In this document: piece by piece, positions 10,441-22,908 of the stretch
Position numbering within the stretch: the stretch's first letter is position 1
Layout of the letters: every line of letters starts with the position of its first letter
DNA from: Agarophyton chilense
Lineage: Eukaryota; Rhodophyta; Florideophyceae; Gracilariales; Gracilariaceae
Length of the DNA stretch: 64,000 nucleotides
Reading direction: 5' to 3'
Assembly (NCBI GenBank): GCA_030374765.1
Contig: JARGXX010000001.1
Span: 1,178,001 to 1,242,000, forward strand
The notes under the pieces: generated by a model
Told to the model about the DNA's origin: nothing
The model's database searches: none
What the model saw: only the letters and a program-made list of their open reading frames with translations
Program-made: the position numbers and the translations under genes

Positions 10441-12886
10441 GAAGTCGATTAACTAGCAACCATACCAAGCAGGTCCGAAGGCGAGAGAGATAGAACTCAA
10501 AGAAGTGGAGCGAATGCTCCAAGAAGGGGTAATTGAACCAGCCAACTCAGACTGGGCTAGTCCCGTGGTTCTGGTTCAGAAGAAAGCGGATAACCGTATG
10601 AGGTTTTGTGTGGACTACAGAAGGCTTAATGGCCTGACTACCAGGGATTCGTACCCGATACCTAGAATGGATGAGTGCATGGACTCCTTGGGAGATGCGC
10701 AGATATTTAACCACGTTGGATGCCAATTGTGGTTATTGGCAGGTACCCGTAGGTGAGGAAGATCGAGACAAAACGACTTCACGTGCCATGCAGGTTTGTT
10801 TCGCTTCACGCGGATGCCATTCAGGTTGCGCAGTGCTCCAGCCACCTTTCAAAGGGCGCTGGACATCATCCTTTCGAAGGTTAAGTGGACAACCGCCTTG
10901 GTATACATCGATGATGTAATCATCTACTCCAGATTGGTAGAAGAGTAATTTGCTCACGTGCGCAGCATACTAACCCTCCTAGCTGAGGCGGGGGTGACGC
11001 TGAAGCTACGCAAATGCGTCTTCTGTACCAGAAGAGTTGAGTACCTGGACCACATCATAGGCCCTAATACCCTAGAAGTTACGCCGAGCAACATCAGAGC
11101 CGTACAGAAGGTAAAGATGCCACGATCCCAGACAGACGTACGATCCTTTATAGGTTTATGTAACGTCTATCGTCGCTTCGTGAAGGGATTCGCAAAAATA
11201 GCCTCTCCCCTCAACAAGAAGCTCCAGAAAGGTGAACCTGAACGGTTTGAGAATCTATCAAACGAAGAAATGGACACCTTGGAGGAAATGAAACGAGCGC
11301 TGTTGTCGCCGCCAATCTTAGCGTTACCGAAAACAGGTCTACCATACACGCTGGATACAGATGCATCCCATGCCCAAATTGGTTTTGGTCTCATGCAGCA
11401 GCAGCACAACGGAGACAAATTACTTATAGGATACTGGAGGCGCGCTATGAATGAGGCGGAGCAGAACTACACGGTAACCGAGAAGGAATGTCAAGCAGTA
11501 GAGTGGAGCATGTTTATGCTCCGTCCATACCTTTATGGGGAGCGCTTTACGTTAAGCACGGACCACGACGCCTTAGGGTGGATCCTCAGACTCGCAGATG
11601 CGTCTGGTAGACTTGCCCGTTGGAGGTTTAGACTGTCGGAGTTTGAATGCGACGTACAGTACCGTCCAGGTATCAAGCACAACATAGCTGACGCTATGTC
11701 ACGCTTAAACACCTCAGGGTTGGAGACAGAACCGGTGGAAGATGATATCCCTTGCTTTTTGGTGTCATCAAACCAAAATGGTACCGGCGCACACCTAGAA
11801 GGATGTTGGGACTTCCCTGAAGAAGGTGCCTTGCGGAACACCGACATGGCCACGCAGATACTGACCTTAGAGGAAACGAACGCCATGCTCGTAACCCGAG
11901 AGGAATTTCTACGAGAACAGGCCCAGGGGGCGTACCGCAGAACCCTGGCTGACCAAATTGGTTTCAAAGGATCACTATTCGATGTGGACTACAATGGGTA
12001 CATCGTGAGAAGGTCAACGTTGGACGATAGCCTTCAAAAGGTGGTTCCGAAGGCGCTGTGCCAGAGAGTCTCGTATCTTGCGCACTACCCGCGACTATCG
12101 GGACACGCTGGCGCCACCAGGATGTATTACACCTTGAGGCAACAGTTCAATTGGCCTCATATGGCCCATGATGTCTATTCCTTTGTAGGTCAATGCGAGT
12201 ATTGTATTCGTACCTGCGGTGGTATTCGAAAGCATCGAAAGTACCTCAAGCTGTTTCCAGCAGCGGGTCCACTGGAGTTTGTTGCGAAAGACCTTCTAGG
12301 ACCACTTCCCAAAACCAAGAATGGGTATCAGCACATTCTAGTAATCACCGACAGGTTCTCGAAGCTCACGAGAGCGATACCTTTAGAGGAGAAGAAGTCA
12401 ACCACGCTGGCGATCGCGTTCCTCAACAATTGGGTCTACCCGTATGGTGCACCACTGTACCTACTTACCGATAATGGTTCAAACATGGCATCTAAGTTCT
12501 TCGAAGCGGTCTGTAACCTCTTGGGTATCAAGCACTATTTTACTACTGCCTACCACCCGCAGACGAACGGAGAGGTCGAGTGCTTTAACCACACATTGGA
12601 ATCAAGGCTACGACACTATACGGAAGAGCACCAAACTGGGTGGGATGAGCTGGGGCAACCGCTCACCTACCTCTATAACCTTCAGGTACACCGTTCAACG
12701 CAGACCACTCCCTTTGATTTGGTTCTTTCGCGACACCCCCCAGGTATTGTAGTGCAGGGAGATCATACCACCAGCACTGCAGCTGGCACACTGACCCCTG
12801 CCCAAGTCAAGCGAAATACTCTTGTGAGTTTGAGGAGGGCTCTCAAACATACAGAGAGCCGCCTCACTACAGCCCAGAAGCGGTAA
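10441..12886 (+). pseudogene. pol: RT, RNase H and integrase of element A, frameshifted in RT
   Basis: The RT starts near 10441 (QAGPKAREIELKE) and reads RFCVDYRRLNGL and SYPIPRMDECMDSLG, then changes frame near 10700 and again near 10790 and 10920. The catalytic box reads VYIDDVIIYS (about 10902-10930). From 10958 a single 642-codon frame holds the RT end (VEYLDHIIGP), RNase H (LDTDASHAQIGFG, TVTEKECQAVEW, STDHDALGW, NIADAMSRL) and integrase with its HHCC zinc region (HYPRLSGH; CEYCIRTC) and DDE core (VAKDLLGPL, LLTDNGSNM, NGEVECFN). RNase H and integrase catalytic residues look intact; the RT frameshifts break the polyprotein. The domain order RT-RNase H-integrase defines Ty3/gypsy. Confidence 0.88.
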
Positions 12887-13609
12887 AAGGCCGACTGCGA
12901 CCGTAGGATAACCAAAGTGGTCTCCTTATCTTCGGGACAATACATCTACATAGACAACCCACCTTCAGGGGAAAGACCACGATCGGATGATGAAGCGGAC
13001 GATGAAGCTATTGATAGATATATCAATTCGAAGCTTTTACCCAAATCAGTGGGACCTTATAAGGTATTGAAGGCATCAGACCACACCGTTACGGTTGAAC
13101 AAAATGGAATACCGAATACGATATCAATCGACCGTATTACGGTAGCACCTGAAACGGTTCAACATCGCATGGAGGCGGACACCTCAGCTCGAGAGCCCAG
13201 AGCTGTAGCCCTGCGTACTCGACCCTCGGAGAACCCCACCTCAATTGAGGTGAACAATGACCTACCAAGGGATGATCCGGATTACAACCTTCTAACAGGG
13301 ACAGAAATACAACCTCAAACGGTAACAGCGGGAGCTCCCGACCCGGCTCCCACACGCGAAGCTCCAAACTCGCAGCATATGAACCCTCGAGGTGGCGTTC
13401 CCCCGAAAGATCAGGACCAAACCTCAGAGGAATTTCCCGTTGACCGTCTTGTGGGCCACACGCGAACCTACAATAGTCTGAAGTACACCTTCAAGTGGTA
13501 CGGCTGGGGCCCAGAAAGGGACACCCTCGAACCCCCAGCCGCAATACCCCCACACTTCCGTATCAGGTATTGGCGCCGTCGCAACGAGCCGATGACTGCA
13601 GACGGCTAA
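12887..13609 (+). pseudogene. pol: Integrase C-terminal tail with chromodomain, element A
   Basis: After the stop at 12884-12886 the reading continues (12917-13609) with a linker, an SVGPYKVLKASDHTVTV segment like the integrase C-terminal region, a Pro-rich stretch and a terminal chromodomain-like motif: VDRLVGHTRT, then LKYTFKWYGWGPERDTLEP. Chromodomains at the integrase end mark chromoviruses and direct integration to marked chromatin. B1 and B2 end with the same domain. The break from the main pol frame is a lesion. Confidence 0.75.
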
Positions 13610-13768
13610 CCTTAGACCTTCGTGGTACTCAGGCCTAAGGAAGGGGGAGAAAAGACGTCGTTCCCCGTAAAAGGTGGACGCATATGCGTGTCAGATTACC
13701 TACAAGGGAGGACACGAAAAAAAACCGAATGTAACAGTAGAGGAGACATGAAGAGACAACAATTTACT

Positions 13769-14764
13769 TTAAGAAGGACCTGTCGGTTTAGTAGCAATGG
13801 AAGCAGGAGGACCCGTGTTATTGACTACCCACGGAGGAAAACCTGCAGAAATGCTAGGAGCCATCGACCTAAGATGTATCGAAGGAGCGGTAGCCCCGCC
13901 ACTGGGGAGAGGAGTCGAAACCAAAAGAAAATGAACGAACGGACCCGCCGGAGCAGGTTGCAAAACCGCAGGGTTCAAGTTTGCACCTAGAAGGGGATCC
14001 GTCAAAGGATCAGATGGCGCAGCAGCAGAGACGCTTGCCAGGTTGGCAACCTGACGGGTGGCCAGTTGGTACATTTCCACCTGGAACTGATTCCAGAACT
14101 CACCAAGTTGGTTCAGCGCCTTCATTTATTGCGCATGGCGCGGCAGGAAACCTTTAAAGAGCGTTAATGCAGCAACCACGGAGATAGGCCCAGCCCTCTG
14201 ACAGTTGGTGACGCAAGACTGGCGAATTCGAGCCAGCAAACCGACCACGGCCGGAGAATCCGTCATATGTTGAGGCGGAGGCCGAGCAATACCCGGCAAC
14301 AGAGGTCGAACCAGACCAGCAACCCGCGAGGAGCTCCGTTGAGTAGGAGTCACACCCATAGAGATAGGCGACTTACGACCTTGAGGTAACGGCTCGGACG
14401 GGAAAGGACCAGCATAACGACCAACTGGTGTCACCACAGTACCGTGATAAGGTTCTGGGCTCGCGGGAGCTCCATAGACAGGAGGCTCTCCGGGATAGTA
14501 TTGGGCGTGGCGAGGCACAATCTCCCAAGTTGCGGGATCGAAGGATTCCCAACCTTGATGGGAATCCCAATGGTAATTCTTGCTCTGCTCGAGATACGAG
14601 TCCAAATCCTTCACGGTATAATCTGTCCCCTTCACGATGTTCTCGTAACCAAATCGGAAAATATCCTGGGCAACCCTCGGAGGTATGAAGAAGATGCGAC
14701 CTACAGGTTGAACACCATCTCGGTATATGTCAGAATCGGAATTGCCCCAGTGAACAGTGGTTTG
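13769..14764 (-). pseudogene. Antisense gene (aORF) of element A, C-terminal third
   Basis: This is the last part of a long gene on the strand opposite gag-pol, ending about 160 bases from the chromodomain end. Two blocks in one frame (14635-14126 and 14125-13769) are separated by a single stop (14126-14128), and the frame runs upstream to 14764. It reads VHWGNSDSDIYRDG, RIFFIPPRVAQDIF, then a Pro-rich tail. It aligns with the B1/B2 aORF region that follows their EWAVRAA motif (WFLPFRLR in B2). At the point where B1 and B2 have a stop (FDR* / FNP*), A reads FDPATWEIV without a stop. The 5' continuation is at 25340, across the DNA transposon. The protein is not recognisable. Confidence 0.7.
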
Positions 14765-14780
14765 GGACAGAATATGGCCG
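14765..14780 (+). repeat. Left terminal inverted repeat of the DNA transposon
   Basis: The 16-base end matches the inverted right end (25324-25339) except at one base (G/A at position 6). It is followed by dispersed GGCC motifs up to about 15000. Confidence 0.75.
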
Positions 14781-15203
14781 ATAATGGGACTTGATTAAAT
14801 CCATATTTTATTTTGCATGTCTAGAAGTGGCCGGCACAGGGCCGCCAAACAAGTGGCATTATCATAAAAAAATATTGATGCGTCGTAAAGTGGCCAAAAG
14901 CAGGCCAGCAGTTGACGGCCGTCCGAGAAATGGACGCAATGTAGCCCAATGGAGATGCCTCCGGCCCTATTTCGGCAATTTATACTTTGAAAATCCATTT
15001 GCGGCAGTCTCGTGCCATTCAACATCAGGAGGCCGCTTTGCTTTGCTGCATCGTAAAACACAAAAAAGAGTCGTGCTCCAAATTTCACGCTGTCATATTT
15101 CAGACATCCACCTCAAAACCGTGGCCATCCGAGCCTTCAATTCCCGCTCTCAGGAATTCGTGGTTAAGCCACGGAGAGTTCTGTTGCATTCGCCTCAAAA
15201 TCC

Positions 15204-18200
15204 ATGGACTTGGCTGAGCCCAAAAACGATTTGCTTTGGAGGTTCATTGGGCGTTCTCTGTATCTCGGTCTGATAACGTTTGGAGTCACGGCTTTCGTCG
15301 CATTCCTGCTTGACTATTGTCGCCGTTACATTATCAATTATGGACCGCGAAATCTTCATCGCTCCCTTCGTCGCTTGCCAAAACTACAAGGCTTTTTCAT
15401 GAAATACCGTGGTGGGAATTTACACTTGTTTTTTTTTCTTGAAGTTATCAGATTCGCCCTTAACTTGCTGGTATGTGTTGTGTACGTACATGGCACATAC
15501 TTGCAGAATGTCAGTACGTACATGAAAGTTGTGTACGGAATGTCTTCGAGGCTACTTGTTATCGATGCTGTACTGCGTTTACTATCAACTGAGTCAGCTT
15601 TCTCATCCGTTTTATCCCTACAAATTCTGGTTGATTCCTTCTCATACCCATCGATGTGGATTGCTGATGGTCCGAATGCATATCTGAACTTAGCTTTCCT
15701 TCGCGCGGTTTCGCTATATCTTTCCTATTTGATCTTGGAAAGACTACTTTTTATTCGAATGATGAGCTCCAGAAGGCTTCTTTTAAAGCTACTTGTTCAG
15801 AATCTAGTGCTGTTTTACACGCTTGCTGGTGCCATCCAGCTTCTCGAAATTCCAGGTGATCTTCTCCCTACAGCTTTTCGCGAAAGGTGGTTCAATTTTG
15901 GATAATGGACGTTTTTGAATTCATGCTACTTCATTATTGTCACTTTGTCGACCGTAGGATATGGCGATTTCTCTCCCTCGACTTTGCAAGGACGCATCTT
16001 CACTTTGTTCATCATTATCAAAGGTATTGTTATATTTGCTTCCATCGTTTCGGAGCTCGTGACGCATGCCCGTCGTCGTCTTGGGAGCGGATGGTTCGTT
16101 AAGAACAAGAACACTCGCCACGTCATTATAACCGGATCTCCAAACCGTACGGACCTCATCCAATTCATTTCAGAGGTTTTTTCAGACCCCCGCGGTTCAA
16201 ACAAGAATGCCAGGATTGTTGTAATCGTAGGCGAAGTACAATGGTCTGACTCTGATTGGTATCAGTATATTGCGAAGAATTACTTCTTGCAGAACAGGGT
16301 GCAGTACATGCATGGTTCTGTTGGGAACTCCTTAGATCTCAGTCGTGCCGGGATTGAGACTGCTGATGCTGTGTTTATTTTGAGCTCGTTTAGGAACGGT
16401 GAAGAACCGTCAATCCAAGACACCGAAACCGTTATGAGCGCCTTGGCGATCAGAAACATTCGGACAGATATTCCCATTTACGCTCAGACTATCCTAGAAA
16501 ATTCTAATCTACAGACATACACTGCTCTCATCACACCATCTACTTTTTCGAAAGAGGAGACATATTTCAGAGGAAAGGAAATGAGTAGAAACGCAGCATA
16601 TACCGGATTATATTTTAAAGCCCTAGAGCTCGAATACGAAACTATTCCAGAGCTACAACGCAAAGGCAGTGTTCTGAGGAGATTTGAAGAACATGTGCAT
16701 AGATACCTCAACACTCAAGAGGATACTAGAAGAAATTATGAAACAGGTCGTGGGAAAGATGATCTTGCTCGTTCACAACTCGTTTGTCTTCAAGAAATTC
16801 AAATGGCGTTGATATCTGGAAATGTAAGAGCGAATGGGGTAGGTACTTTACTGTCACCTTGACGTGCAAACTCCAGAATTCTCAGAAAACGAGCCACCGT
16901 GGCTATCGGAATACCATATGGGCGCATCGTGCGAGCTCGCTTATGCAATTGTTCCGAAAGAGCTCGACGGCGTTGCGATAAAGGATTTAGCAACAGAGCT
17001 GTGTCAACTAGGGCATATCATCGTGGCTATCAGTGATGTCAGTAATCCTGTTCCAAGACTTGTCCTTAACACCGATGCATTGCTTTCCCGTGGTGATTTA
17101 GTGATGGTGTTGACGTATCATGAACTGGGAGCAGTTGCTGCCGTTCTAAACATTGTAGCACTGCGCTATGCAAAGCTACGTCGAGAAAAATTGGTTTCAA
17201 CCACTCATCCGCCTCTGGAGTCAATGGGACAGTCGCAAACGGCGAGAGAGAATGCCCCACCCAATGTTCATGAGCTGGAGGCAAGTCAGATTCTAGAACT
17301 GGGTGAAATATCTCCATCATTCTGTGCTCTTTTACAAAATCGCCGAAACCAGTCAGGGGATGATCTTGACGCGCTCTTTGATGAGGAAGATTCGGAGAGA
17401 ATTGCACAGCAAGCAGAGAGGACAGAATGGCTTCTCACAAAAGCCAAAGCTCATCGCGTCCCAGAAGACTTGAAAGACCACGTCATCATTGCGCCCAAGG
17501 GTGAGGGGGCGTTGGACACACTTACGTTGCTGCTTGCGAACCTGTGGAAAAAAGATGTACGTATGTCAGTCAGAGGAACACACAAGGCAAAGGTTGTCGT
17601 CGTTCATCCCTGCATATCGTCGGAATTTAGCGGCTGGTTGTCTCGCGTTGTTGGACAATCCCTCTTCTTTGTAGAAGGACCTTCTACATCGAGGGCCACA
17701 TGGAGAAAGGCTAGGATAGACCATGCAAAGGCAGTAGTAACCACAGCTGACTACAGGCAAAAAGGAAATGGCAATGACGCTCAAACCTTACTCACTCTTC
17801 TCGCTTTGGATGTCATTACCAAAGATGATCAGAATCTTTTTATTTGTTCAGAGCTTGTAGAAGAACGGTCATTAGAATACTTGCGAGAACCATTGCATCC
17901 ACGTAGAAAGGTTGCAGATCTCGGTGACGAAGTTAGTCAGGGCCCTTTAGCTGCTGAAAATCGCAATACATGTTCCACTGAAGGAGCTTCAAATGCAGCA
18001 TCTGTAGTCAAACCCCAGGCGCCATCACGGGAACGCACTGTCGTCGGCCAAGGTAACGAGATTCGTCAGGAGTCAACACGTCACAACGTGTCAAATGCTC
18101 TCCACGGAAGACTTTCGCAACAACCCTTAGGAAACTTGAGGGGTATCATTCCGGACAGCCCCGCTAATATCGTTCCAGAGTTTCGAGAGTGATCCCGCGG

Positions 18201-19201
18201 CTAAGCCTGGTGCTGTTAGAGCTCGCCGAAGCGTGTTATTTTCAAGAAGCAGATATGAGTCAGGAGAGCTGCTTGTACAATCTGATGCCATCACTTTACT
18301 GGCGCGGGAGTACATTGAACCAGGTTTTATTAATTTGCTCACCAATATTCTTGGTACTAACTCGCAGAGTTTTGGAATGAAGATCCGCCTTATCAGGATT
18401 CCGCCTTCCATGTTTGATTCCCGCAATACAGCTGGAAGAGGTGATCTTGAGCTAGTACGATACGAGAAAATTTTCAACGCCCTCATCAGATTAGGCGTAA
18501 CTCCGCTTGGAATTTACCGTTCTGGTACTGCACCTGCGCTGTTGCCCACCAAATCCCGAAAGAAGAGGGGAGCAGCCGTGTTGCGCTACTTGGGACAGCT
18601 GACAAACGAGTCTTTATCTGGCGAAGAAGGAAATGAAATCGAGGGATCATCTGTCTTCATTCGCGTGAGGCGACTTCTCCGAAGAGTCTTTGGCACTTTC
18701 CGAGAAGTGCTTTCCAGTCATGTTCAAGAACAGGAAGGAAGGAATGAAGTCCATGGACGATTGAATGGTGAGGCTCACAATGATGAAATGGCTGTTGCAT
18801 CCGATGAAGATACGTCAAGCACGATTGATGTGAACGACGCATCCGACGCAGACTTTACAACAGATGCCCAAAATCAATTATCAGGCTTTGCGGGAACTAA
18901 CGAGAAGAAATATACTGCTCCAGCGGACAAAGAAGGCCACGGTGCGACAGGTGCGGCTTCAAGGATACATACAGTCACTTCTGTCCTTGGGCAACTGAAA
19001 CACACGGAGAAAGCGGTGATAGATAATTTGCTACCCTACGTCTATACACATCCCGAGCTTAACACATTATGCGCTAAAACAGATGGCGTCTTCGTCCTTT
19101 GCGATCCATGCTTCGAGAACGAAAGAACGTCGTCCACTATACCCGCACGGCAAGGGCGCCCGGAATTTGGAGGTCACCGCGGCTTATTCTCTTGTTTCTA
19201 A
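15204..19201 (+). pseudogene. Slo/BK-type potassium channel with tandem RCK domains, interrupted
   Basis: Slo channels are membrane K+ channels gated by ligands on two cytosolic RCK domains. The first frame (15204-15902) has the S1-S5 segments, with the Slo-like S3-S4 block LVDSFSYPSMW and LAFLRAVSL. A TAA at 15903-15905 is followed in the same frame by the pore helix and selectivity filter TVGYGD (15951-15968), S6 and RCK1 (RHVIITG, YMHGSVGNSLDLSRA, ADAVFILSS, DIPIYAQTILE). Near 16840-16890 the reading changes frame to 16864-18192, which holds the RCK1 end, a linker and the start of RCK2 (DHVIIAPKGEG). Near 18120-18190 it changes again to 18233-19201 (RCK2 end, acidic Ser-rich tail). The two frame changes could be very short introns, but the stop before the filter would still end translation. 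The gene is cargo of the DNA transposon. Confidence 0.8.
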
Positions 19202-22200
19202 CCTTGTCAACAAAATATCGCCTTCCAGATATGTCAAGTACTCCGACAAGGCGTTGAATACATTCACTTGTCTCAATGGAAACCTCTGAACGCCTTCTAT
19301 CCCTCGTGTACACAAGATCTAGTTGTTCCTCATGCACACACCCATACTGCCACTTGATCTGAAAAAGAGCTAACATGAGCACTCGCTTCCCATCTTGTCT
19401 ATTAATTTCGATGCAGGCCTCGAATATCCGTCGTACCTTACCATAGTACAGATCTCTCGTCTTTCGAAGTGATGTCGTATGGGATACTCCAGAATGAGAA
19501 TCAGCATCGATCTGTGCTTCGTCAACCCTCAAAAACTCTCCCGCGATGCAATGCTTTTGACGCGCTCCACGTGTGGACTTGCATCGTTTCGTGTAGCACT
19601 CCTTGGTTTCAATGGAAAATTGTTGACTACTCTTGAAGATTGTGGCCCACTGGTACTGTTTGAGAGAAGTGATTCTATAGCTTTGGAAGCCATTGGAGAC
19701 GTTCTGCCTCATGAACCTTGATATAGAACTTCTTTTTTCTCCGCATACCTCGCTCTCGATTCCAGTTCCATGACACTCGACGCCTGTACTGGTATAACGT
19801 GTACTTTTCCCTTCGCCTGATGATTCAGAGTCCTGATCCCTTGTTTCGCTCGTGAGCCTCAAAGTTTTCTCTTCGACGACTCGCGGAGCAAGTCCATTGT
19901 TCATAATCCGAAGGGCGAATAGTCTATGGTTCTTATGGAACAAGGGAGAGTATACATTTGTCTTGGAGGTCATTCGCCTTCCCATGTCTCCAAGAAGTCG
20001 CTCGATAAGAAACTGAGATGTCGTTGGAAGAGGACCACACTGTTTCAAAAGGTCTGGAAGGTGCAATACTGCATGAGTTGTAGGTGTGAAGCAGTACGCA
20101 TCTGAAGATTTTCTGTAGAACAAATCGACGAAACTTGCGTACAGCTCCTCCACAACATGCTTTAACTCTTCAACTTCACCATCCACGCACTGATATTGGA
20201 AGCATATTGATATCAGCCTCGACGTCAGCCTACATATAGTTAATATTTTCCCCTCAACTCCTTCACGATGCAGAAATGGAACGAGGTACATTTCTAACTG
20301 ACGTTTGAAGTCCTCGGCCTTATATCTTTCTATGTCACGGAGAGCCAACGGTGGCCTCCCCCATGAAACAGGAATTCCTCCTGAACATCGATCCATGTTA
20401 CTATCTATCTTGTGGAGTGTGTTCCTTGGTATACAGTAGCTCGGAGTCGTTTCCATCTTCTCATGGCGAGCGTGAAATCCGCAGAGAAGCTTCAGCAAAT
20501 GTTTACTCCAGCCCAAGAGTACCAGATGCATCACGTCGTATGGAAAAGAGTACTTGAAGTCCATCGAAAGCTTTCGAAAACAAGAATCGCGTTTGATGCC
20601 GGTTTTTCGTGCAATTTCCTTCATTCCAACAGCAGCATCATCGCCGAGTCGTTTGAGCTTGCCCCACGTGGAAATGATATCGCGTTCGTGGCGAGCCGAG
20701 CCGCATTCGATGTTGATAAAGTCCCCAACTTTGTAGACAATGTTACGCCCTCTCCTCTTTTCGAACACAGCTTTCACAAGGCCAGATGAAATATGAGGAA
20801 CAACGTAAGAGCTGTTACACTCGGGTATGTACGTCTTTTGCTTGAGGCAGAATCTACAAAACACTGTACCGGTGTGTTCAACGTACCCCAGCAGTTTTGA
20901 AGCTGCAGGCCAGTCAGCCGTGAAGAAAAGTACGTGTGCTCGGACAAGTCGGATACGCTTATCATGGCAGACAACCTGGACACCTTTCTGTAGCTGGCGA
21001 AAGACTTTCACAATTTCAGACATGAATGTGTCAAAGTACTGGGATACATGAGAGCCAGGTACAACGGCGAGGATGAGGGTGTTATTTGCTCTCGATGGTT
21101 CCTCTACGCTGAAGGTCAATACTGTGCAAACGAGGGGCCAAGAAGATATTGGTTGCCCCTTTCTGTTCTTTGCGCACTCAAAACCATCTGTGGAGAATGT
21201 GAGAAGCACATGCAGCACATCTGATTCTTCATCCCATTGCTGTATGCAACTGGAGATTTTCTTTGAAACATATTACCATGATGGAAATCTTGGTCCTTGG
21301 CAACATTTATTGATTCCATGCAAGCATCTTTGGCTCGCTTGCATCCTTCAATAAGTTCTTGGAACGAGTCACGAACTCGGCATAGTGCCTTGATTGTAAC
21401 TGTCGGTCTCAAGTACCAGAACTTTGCACTTCCAATTCCTTTGATAGTATTTTCACAGGCAGGACATTTAACTGTGTTTCTCAGCCTGCCGGCGGAGGCA
21501 GTATGACCCTCCATGCACATCTGCACATATGATTCCGTCGCGAGGGAGTTGCGAACAGCGAACGAAAGCATTGTACGGTATGAAACCATGGCGTTGATTG
21601 GGGCAACAGTGAGAAGCTTTTCTAATGTTCTCTGAGATATACCTGACAGTTCAGCAGTATAGAGAAAGGCTCCAAGCCTTCTGAACTCATCAGCGCTTTG
21701 TACACCTGTATTCCTCGTTTCAAAACCAACAATGGCATCTGAGGAAAGGGAAAGTTGGGAAGCCTGTTGAGGGTCAGAATCTTCGGCACTTCTGGACATT
21801 TGGCCATCATCGGATTCATAGAAGCAAGAGCTCTGTCTGTCTATATCGAAAGCATACGCATCCAAAGGACTGATAGCGCCAGGTTGCAACAACGAAAGTT
21901 GCGCATCCTCATTTTTCGCATCCACGGGAAGATTATGGAAACTGTTTTGAGGATTCACGATGGGCACATGAAGGGGTGAATCCTCCTCTCTACCAAGATC
22001 AAATCCCCTCACATCGGAGCTCTCCTCCATTTCGCTCAAATCTTTCTGCGTTTGAAGTGGAGAAATAGATTGCTCATCATTCAGCAATTTCTGCTCGGGC
22101 TCGAGCTCCCATCTGCACCTTCTTTTTCTGCAAGGGGCTTGCTCGGGAAGCCTCTTATATTGTTCGGAGCTTTCTTGAGAGACGGGTGCTGGGGGTTCCC

Positions 22201-22270
22201 ATCGTTTGCCACGCATTTGCCATCTGTCCTTATGCTTTCTAGATTGAAAGAAGGACGTGGACATGTTCAT
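19137..22270 (-). pseudogene. Tnp2/DUF4218-like transposase, one frameshift
   Basis: This is the presumed transposase of the 14765-25339 element. The N-terminal frame (22270-21116) has an acidic Ser-rich region and a zinc-finger-like KCPACENTIKG. The second frame (from about 21240 to 19137) has the Tnp2 signatures: LLTFSTDGFECAKN, ILAVVPGSHVSQYFDTF, ADWPAASKLLGYVEHTG with FCRFCLK, PYDVMHLVLLGWSKHLLKL, and HAVLHLPDLLKQCGPL with QFLIERLLGDMGRR. The two frames join near 21240 (QQWDEESD), offset by one base, so it is a frameshifted copy. The 3' end overlaps the channel gene tail to tail by 65 bases. The C-terminal part beyond DMGRR is Ser/Arg-rich and not conserved as far as I can tell. Confidence 0.75.
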
Positions 22271-22908
22271 TCTGGAGCTGCAGAGAAGGATATTGTGAGA
22301 AGGAGGAACTCAGTATTGAACGATGATGCTAAAACGAGGTAGCCGCGTTATCATGGAGTTCAGAATTTGAATATTGATGGCTAACGCAGATCCGGCGTAT
22401 AATCCTAGCTCCCTCTACCTCTCCGGGCAGGTTCAAGAGTCAAAGTTTATCAAATTTGTGGCCGAATGTAGAAAAGGCATTTTGTGACCAACTTTTTGGC
22501 AAATGGAGAAGGTTCACCCGAAAGCTTGCTGGCGCTTTCGTTTGAAGTCCGCTTGTTTTCTTTCGATGCGACTTCCATATAAGTTTTCCCTCAAACATTT
22601 CTTCGAGCTTCACCTCCCGTGTCTTCCCCTGCCAGGCTCCATTTCATCCCTTCTGTCTCTTTCCCGTCGCTCCGGTCCACATCCAATTCCCCATCTCGTT
22701 CATTTCCGTTCCCGTGCACCGCGTACCGTATTCGTTCTTTCGACTTCCTCGAACGAAAGCGACGGCAGCGTACCAACGTACGGTTAACGCATTGTAAGTA
22801 CTGCCTAGTTCACGTTTACATTGATGAGAGTGCTTCATCTTCTGCTAGCTTTCATGCATATATTTCGTTTGCTCTGCGTTTTCAATGACTTAGGGTTGTT
22901 CATGCATC
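22271..22908. promoter_or_regulatory. Divergent promoter interval inside the DNA transposon
   Basis: The 638 bases separate the start of the transposase (minus) from the accessory ORF (plus). A pyrimidine-rich tract with many TTCC/CCTC runs (about 22590-22760) lies upstream of the accessory ORF. No convincing gene is present. A bidirectional promoter is inferred from gene orientation only. Confidence 0.35.

Noticed and set aside
15204-19201. Channel as an ordinary host gene
   Set aside because: Both flanks are element A sequence that joins into one antisense gene, and inverted ends bracket the interval, so it is inside an insertion.
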